From NCBI GenBank assembly GCA_900545735.1, contig URAC01000039.1, forward strand, positions 1-8,261: a stretch of 8,261 nucleotides of DNA, written 5' to 3'. The notes under the pieces are model-generated. The model ran no database searches. It saw only the letters and a list, made by a program, of their open reading frames with translations, and was not told the origin of the DNA. Below are positions 5,259 through 8,261 of the stretch, in pieces. This stretch comes from an uncultured Bacillota bacterium. GTDB lineage: Bacteria; Bacillota; Clostridia; Christensenellales; UBA1242. Position numbers and translations under genes: made by a program. The first letter of the stretch is position 1, and each line of letters opens with the position of its first letter.

Positions 5259-7378
5259 TACATACTCTTCCTTTCTTTAATTTCAGCCATTTTAGCTTCG
5301 TTAAGCCTTGTATCGCCTTTAACGCGTGAAAAGGACAAATATCCGTTCATTCTATCAATTTTAGTCAAATTTTTGCTGCCGCATTTTGGGCAAACGTCCA
5401 TTTCCAGTTCTTCGTGTCCACAATCATCGCAGTATGCAAGAGACAAGTTAACTCCTTCATAAAATCCCATTTTCATTGCACGATTGACTAGCGTTTTTAT
5501 TGCTTCTCTATTATATGAAACTGGATATCTGACATATTGGATTTTTCCGCCGTTGCATAAATCCCAAAATCTCTTTTCTAAATCTTGTTTTTGAATAGGC
5601 GTTATATCTTCTGTAACGTGGCAATGGAAACTGTTGGAAACATAAGGTCTGTCGGAAACATTTTTAACAATTCCAAATTCTTTCCTAAATTGCGTTATTT
5701 GCAAGCCACACAAACTTTCTGCAGGAGTTCCATAAATTGCATAGAGTTTATGGTCTTCTTCCTTAAATTGTGCAACCTTTTTGTTGATATATCTCAACAC
5801 TTCAAGCGCAAATTCGCCGTCTTCAGCCAAAGATTTTCCATTATGTAGCCTCTGAAGCTCATTAAGTGCCGTGATGCCAAATGATGCTGTTGCAGATTTT
5901 AATAATGGTGCGATTTTATCTCTTGGCTTTAAATGTCCGCCCAAAAATCCGCCTTCACAATAGGCCAATGGATTTGTGCTTGCACGCATCTCTGCCAAAT
6001 AGTCATAAGTCCTTAAATGAACGTGTCTGATTAAGTTTAAATAATAATCTAAAACTTCATAAAAATCTTTGCCATCTCGCTTTGCTTTCGCATAAATCAT
6101 AGGCAAGTGCAAACTTACTGCGCCAATGTTAAATCTGCCCACAAAAATTGGTTTATCATCTTTATCAGCAGGTTCAAAGCCGCCGCGTTCAAACCAAGGA
6201 GATAAAAATGCTCTGCAACCCATAGGCGAAACAACTCTGCCATACTTTTTATACATTTCTGCAACATAACCTTCACCGGTCAAACTCAACCAGTCTGGAT
6301 ACATTGTTTTTGCACTGCAATCTATGCCCGCTTCAAACAAATCTTCATTGACTTTGCCTGGAGAGTGTAAGTTTTCATCATATAAGAAAACAATTTTTGG
6401 GAACAAGACTGGCTTTTTAAAGCCTTCTTTGCCTTCCCCATTCATTCTCACTTTTAAAAGTGCTTTCGTTGCCATTTTGCCAAATTTATCTGTTGCAAGC
6501 CCAGCAGTGACAGTGATAAATGGATAATCCCCCCTTGAAGAAGCAACAGTATTAAATTTGTATTCCCAGCCTTGAAATCCTTGTTCAAAATCTCTTTGAA
6601 CATCGCTTTCCGCTTCGCTTTCTGCAATATCTTGTGCAACCCCCATCGCCAAGTATTTGCTTAAATATTTATCATAGGAATGTTCTGCATATTTGCTTAA
6701 AACTTTATCTATTTCAGGCAAAGTAAAACCGCCATATTGTTGGCTCGCTGACGCCAAGACGACATCGCCTATAACATCAAAAGCTGTGTCCAAACTCTTT
6801 GGCTCGTTGTACCACATATTGCTCATTTCAAATCCGCCATCTAAAACTGCTTGGATATTAAACAAACAACAATTCATTGTGTCGCGCCTTGAACTCATAT
6901 CGTGAATATAGATATATCCTTCTCTGCACGCTTGCAACTCTTCATTTGTCATAAAGAATTTTTGATACAATTCTTTATTTAGTTGATTGAAAATCAAACA
7001 ACGTTTTGTGGAAACTAAAGCACTATCTAAATTGCTGTTTTCCTTGTCGCCAATATACATAATCGCTTGGCTTTTTCTATAAACATCGTCAAGCATACGA
7101 ACAAAATCTTGTTTATAATTTCGATAATCTCGATAACTTTTTGCCACTTCAGGCTTTGTTTGTTCTAGCGCGCTCTCGACGATGTTGTGCATTGTGGCAA
7201 TAGGAACTTGGTCTGTTGGCTGACTTTTAACAAGCGTGTCAACAATTTTACAAATCTTATCAATTTCTTCTTGCGTGAAATTAACTAGCGCTCTATAAGC
7301 CGATTTATTAACCGCATTTACGACTTTTTGAAGATTGTAATCTTCCAAAGTTCCATCTTTTTTTATTATTTTAATCAC
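5258..7378 (-). CDS. nrdD: Anaerobic (class III) ribonucleoside-triphosphate reductase
   Basis: This 706-residue, full-length glycyl-radical enzyme reduces ribonucleoside triphosphates to dNTPs without oxygen. An ATP-cone allosteric domain covers about 1-95 (KKDGTLEDYNLQKVVNAV; dATP/ATP overall activity control). The catalytic barrel includes YIHDMSSRRDTMNCCLFN (157-174), with a Cys pair at 170-171, and VSPMGCRAFLSPW (383-395). Cys388 is the likely thiyl-radical cysteine by analogy with phage T4 NrdD. A C-terminal zinc knuckle has Cys650, Cys653, Cys663 and Cys666. The radical Gly is Gly679 in RMNGYLSFSRV. The start is GTG at 7378, supported by a GGGGGAG ribosome site six bases upstream; no ATG competes. 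It is followed by nrdG with a 1-nt overlap. Upstream are a strong promoter and two NrdR-box-like sites. The reductant type (formate or thioredoxin) was not decided from sequence. Confidence 0.98.
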   Translation of the reverse strand: MIKIIKKDGTLEDYNLQKVVNAVNKSAYRALVNFTQEEIDKICKIVDTLVKSQPTDQVPIATMHNIVESALEQTKPEVAKSYRDYRNYKQDFVRMLDDVYRKSQAIMYIGDKENSNLDSALVSTKRCLIFNQLNKELYQKFFMTNEELQACREGYIYIHDMSSRRDTMNCCLFNIQAVLDGGFEMSNMWYNEPKSLDTAFDVIGDVVLASASQQYGGFTLPEIDKVLSKYAEHSYDKYLSKYLAMGVAQDIAESEAESDVQRDFEQGFQGWEYKFNTVASSRGDYPFITVTAGLATDKFGKMATKALLKVRMNGEGKEGFKKPVLFPKIVFLYDENLHSPGKVNEDLFEAGIDCSAKTMYPDWLSLTGEGYVAEMYKKYGRVVSPMGCRAFLSPWFERGGFEPADKDDKPIFVGRFNIGAVSLHLPMIYAKAKRDGKDFYEVLDYYLNLIRHVHLRTYDYLAEMRASTNPLAYCEGGFLGGHLKPRDKIAPLLKSATASFGITALNELQRLHNGKSLAEDGEFALEVLRYINKKVAQFKEEDHKLYAIYGTPAESLCGLQITQFRKEFGIVKNVSDRPYVSNSFHCHVTEDITPIQKQDLEKRFWDLCNGGKIQYVRYPVSYNREAIKTLVNRAMKMGFYEGVNLSLAYCDDCGHEELEMDVCPKCGSKNLTKIDRMNGYLSFSRVKGDTRLNEAKMAEIKERKSM

Positions 7379-7384
7379 CTTTTT

Positions 7385-7391
7385 CTCCCCC
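7385..7391 (-). promoter_or_regulatory. Ribosome binding site that sets the nrdD GTG start
   Basis: GGGGGAG on the - strand (7391-7385), followed by AAAAAG and GTG. Strong purine pairing at a spacing of six bases supports initiation at the uncommon GTG codon 7378-7376. Confidence 0.75.
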
Positions 7392-7410
7392 TTTGATTAA
7401 CTATTCGTAA

Positions 7411-7426
7411 AATCAACATAATGTGT
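7411..7426 (-). promoter_or_regulatory. NrdR-box-like site 2 (distal)
   Basis: The + strand reads AATCAACATAATGTGT, matching 12 of 16 positions of an ACACAATATATTGTGT-type NrdR box as I recall it. It lies 32 bp start-to-start from the proximal site (16-bp gap), close to the three-helical-turn spacing usual for paired NrdR boxes. It falls at roughly +28 to +43 of the nrdD transcript. Confidence 0.6.
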
Positions 7427-7455
7427 TTTATTGCCACCACAAACACAATATGTTG
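7414..7455. repeat. 15-bp inverted repeat formed by the two NrdR-like boxes
   Basis: Bases 7414-7428 pair with 7441-7455, with one mismatch (7421 against 7448) and a 12-nt loop (7429-7440). The arms are the halves of the two operator-like boxes. With transcription starting near 7454, the nrdDG mRNA would begin with this hairpin, which leaves the ribosome site at 7391-7385 free. Confidence 0.75.
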
Positions 7456-7458
7456 TAT
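7443..7458 (-). promoter_or_regulatory. NrdR-box-like site 1 (proximal)
   Basis: The + strand reads ACACAATATGTTGTAT, imperfectly palindromic (12 of 16 symmetric positions) and close to the NrdR consensus. It covers the predicted start of transcription (about 7454), immediately after the -10 box, where bound repressor would block initiation. NrdR is an ATP-cone repressor that senses dATP/ATP and controls RNR operons in most bacteria. Confidence 0.7.
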
Positions 7459-7460
7459 TC

Positions 7461-7489
7461 ATATTAAAACTATAAAAAAAATATGTCAA
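7461..7489 (-). promoter_or_regulatory. SigA-type promoter of nrdDG
   Basis: On the - strand, a perfect -35 TTGACA (7489-7484), a 17-bp spacer and -10 TAATAT (7466-7461). Expected start is near 7454, giving a leader of about 76 nt before GTG. The -35 box lies within the terminator hairpin of the upstream gene. Confidence 0.75.
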
Positions 7490-7508
7490 ACATTTTTGAC
7501 ATATTTTT
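7474..7508 (-). terminator. Intrinsic terminator of the DUF2188 gene
   Basis: Perfect 10-bp arms (7481-7490 ATATGTCAAA with 7495-7504 TTTGACATAT), extendable to 14 bp, have a 4-nt loop and a T run down to 7475 on the - strand. It lies 26 bp after the stop at 7534. The stem is AT-rich, so strength depends on the long U-tract. Confidence 0.8.
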
Positions 7509-7533
7509 ACATAATTTTTTAATCAAATTCGAT

Positions 7534-8220
7534 TTAGTCTTTTTTTGTATGAACAATCAATTTAACTTCATATTTTTCTGCAAGTGGTTTTGCATAATCT
7601 ATCGCTTCTTGTTTTGTTTTTGTTCTTTTTGTTGCTCTTTCGTTAGATTCGCGTTTAACAACCCATTGTTTTGCTTCTGCATCGTAGGAAATATCATAAT
7701 TTCCGCCTTCTTGTGCAGGTTCTTCTTTAACAACTTCTTTTTCTTCTTTTTTAGGAGCAGCTTTTTTAGTTGCTTTAGGTTCAACTTCTTTCTTTTCTTC
7801 TGCTACTTTTTTTGTTGTTGTTTTCTTAGCAGTTGTTTTAGGTTCTGCTTCTTTCTTTTCTTCAGTTGCTTTTTTGGTTGCAGTTTTTGCTGCAGACTTT
7901 TTAGCTGGTGCTTTTTTAACTGGTTTTTCTTCTTCAACCTTAGTTTCTTCTTTAGGCTCTTCTACTTTTTCTTCAACTTTTTCTTCTTCAGCTTTGCCTA
8001 CTTTAACTTCTACAGGTTGAATTCTTTCTGTCTTAGGTGTTTCTTCTTTAGTTAAAATTATTGGAGTTGAATTTTTTTCACGCATTTTCTTTTCTTTTTC
8101 AATATTTAAAATTAAGAATAGAACTGAAACTAAAAGCGCAAAAGCTAAGCAACCTACAAGAATCCAAATTCCATTTCCTGTAATAAAATCTTCAAAACCA
8201 TTTAATAAAAAACTTTTCAT
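7534..8220 (-). CDS. Membrane-anchored DUF2188 protein with Lys/Glu/Ala linker
   Basis: A 228-residue protein of unknown role. A single membrane segment (about 18-40, IWILVGCLAFALLVSVLFL) is followed by basic EKEKKMREK, so by the positive-inside rule the rest should be cytoplasmic. Residues about 55-170 are a low-complexity charged linker, Glu/Val-rich first (EEEKVEEKVEEPKEE), then Lys/Ala/Thr-rich like histone-H1 tails, with two 21-residue repeats (TKKATEEKKEAEPK and TKKVAEEKKEVEPK). Residues 174-228 (YDISYDAEAKQWVVKR, then RTKTKQEAIDYAKPLAEKYE and LIVHTKKD) match the DUF2188 pattern of a tryptophan strand, a 'K..AI..A' helix and a final 'hxH' strand. The basic linker may bind nucleic acid or another polyanion, but this is inference. 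The true start is the ATG at 8220 with AAGGAG six bases upstream. Eleven residues further upstream (MCIRDRDKEKI) derive from adapter and leader. Its own terminator follows at 7508. Confidence 0.88.
   Translation of the reverse strand: MKSFLLNGFEDFITGNGIWILVGCLAFALLVSVLFLILNIEKEKKMREKNSTPIILTKEETPKTERIQPVEVKVGKAEEEKVEEKVEEPKEETKVEEEKPVKKAPAKKSAAKTATKKATEEKKEAEPKTTAKKTTTKKVAEEKKEVEPKATKKAAPKKEEKEVVKEEPAQEGGNYDISYDAEAKQWVVKRESNERATKRTKTKQEAIDYAKPLAEKYEVKLIVHTKKD
7774..7899 (-). repeat. Two 63-bp imperfect tandem repeats in the DUF2188 linker
   Basis: Units at 7774-7836 and 7837-7899 are offset by exactly 63 bp. They share GGTTC, then CTTCTTTCTTTTCTTC (+ strand), and a T-rich stretch, and encode the repeated 21-residue Lys/Glu/Pro module. 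The whole-codon period suggests growth by in-frame duplication. Confidence 0.75.
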
Positions 8221-8226
8221 AATTTT

Positions 8227-8232
8227 CTCCTT
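8227..8232 (-). promoter_or_regulatory. Ribosome binding site that sets the DUF2188 start
   Basis: AAGGAG on the - strand (8232-8227) stands six bases before the ATG at 8220. It lies between the adapter and the gene, showing that the gene is complete at its 5' end and that the longer open frame into the adapter is false. Its promoter is beyond the contig. Confidence 0.85.
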
Positions 8233-8236
8233 ATCT

Positions 8237-8261
8237 CTGTCTCTTATACACATCTCCGAGC
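8237..8261 (-). other. Illumina Nextera Read-2 adapter (artefact)
   Basis: Bases 8237-8255 are CTGTCTCTTATACACATCT, the complement of the Tn5 mosaic end. Bases 8256-8261 (CCGAGC) begin the complement of the Read-2 adapter. On the - strand it is translated as the well-known artefact MCIRDR. Genomic sequence ends at 8236. Confidence 0.98.

Noticed and set aside
5258..5260. Overlapping nrdD stop and nrdG start as a possible frameshift or fusion
   Set aside because: Both proteins are full length with all motifs; TAATG overlap is a normal coupling arrangement.
7495..7524. Plus-strand promoter from the second TTGACA in the terminator hairpin
   Set aside because: At 17-bp spacing the -10 would be TTAATC, which is poor, and no + strand gene follows.
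7483..8055. Open + strand frame encoding a Phe/Cys-rich 190-residue protein
   Set aside because: It is the complement of the Lys/Glu-rich linker of the DUF2188 gene; composition explains the open frame, and its start lies in the terminator hairpin.

Overview
This is an 8.19 kb stretch of low-GC bacterial DNA (bases 48-8236) with untrimmed Illumina Nextera adapter at both ends: 1-47 is P5 tail, i5 index, Read-1 adapter and Tn5 mosaic end, and 8237-8261 is mosaic end plus the first bases of the Read-2 adapter. The window is therefore probably a whole contig, and the apparent N-termini MYKRQ (left gene, + strand) and MCIRDR (right gene, - strand) are translated adapter, not protein.

The host looks like an anaerobic, low-GC Gram-positive, most likely an uncultured Clostridia/Firmicutes lineage. 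The reasons are the high AT content, purine-rich Shine-Dalgarno sites, SigA-type promoters, a lipoprotein signal, an oxygen-sensitive class III ribonucleotide reductase under what look like NrdR boxes, and a DUF2188 protein with a Lys/Glu/Ala linker. TGG encodes Trp and every gene ends in TAA, so nothing suggests a recoded UGA. Taxonomy is inferred from style only.

Plus strand, left third: the 3' part of a gene of unknown function with a GNAT-like C-terminal region (48-911), closed by an intrinsic terminator (911-938). Then a strong extended -10 promoter (999-1027) drives a two-gene operon. It encodes a GT4 glycosyltransferase (1052-2248) and a GT2 glycosyltransferase (2233-3222), overlapping by 16 nt, presumably for surface glycan or glycolipid synthesis. 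The operon ends at a bidirectional terminator (3210-3247) shared with the convergent genes.

Minus strand, right two thirds, in transcription order: a membrane-anchored DUF2188 protein (8220-7534); its terminator, whose distal arm contains the -35 box of the next promoter; nrdD (7378-5258) and nrdG (5258-4770), which overlap by 1 nt and encode the anaerobic RNR and its radical-SAM activase; a lipoprotein with an Ig-like and a lipocalin-like part, with its own promoter (4705-4091); and a secreted divergent polysaccharide deacetylase (4047-3250). The nrdDG control region is the best regulatory find: TTGACA-N17-TAATAT followed by two NrdR-box-like sites 32 bp apart, which together form a 15-bp inverted repeat that could also fold at the 5' end of the mRNA.

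I see no tRNA, rRNA, CRISPR array, insertion sequence or phage module, and no clear new multi-gene system. No gene-free stretch exceeds about 160 bases. The least understood item is the partial gene at the left edge.
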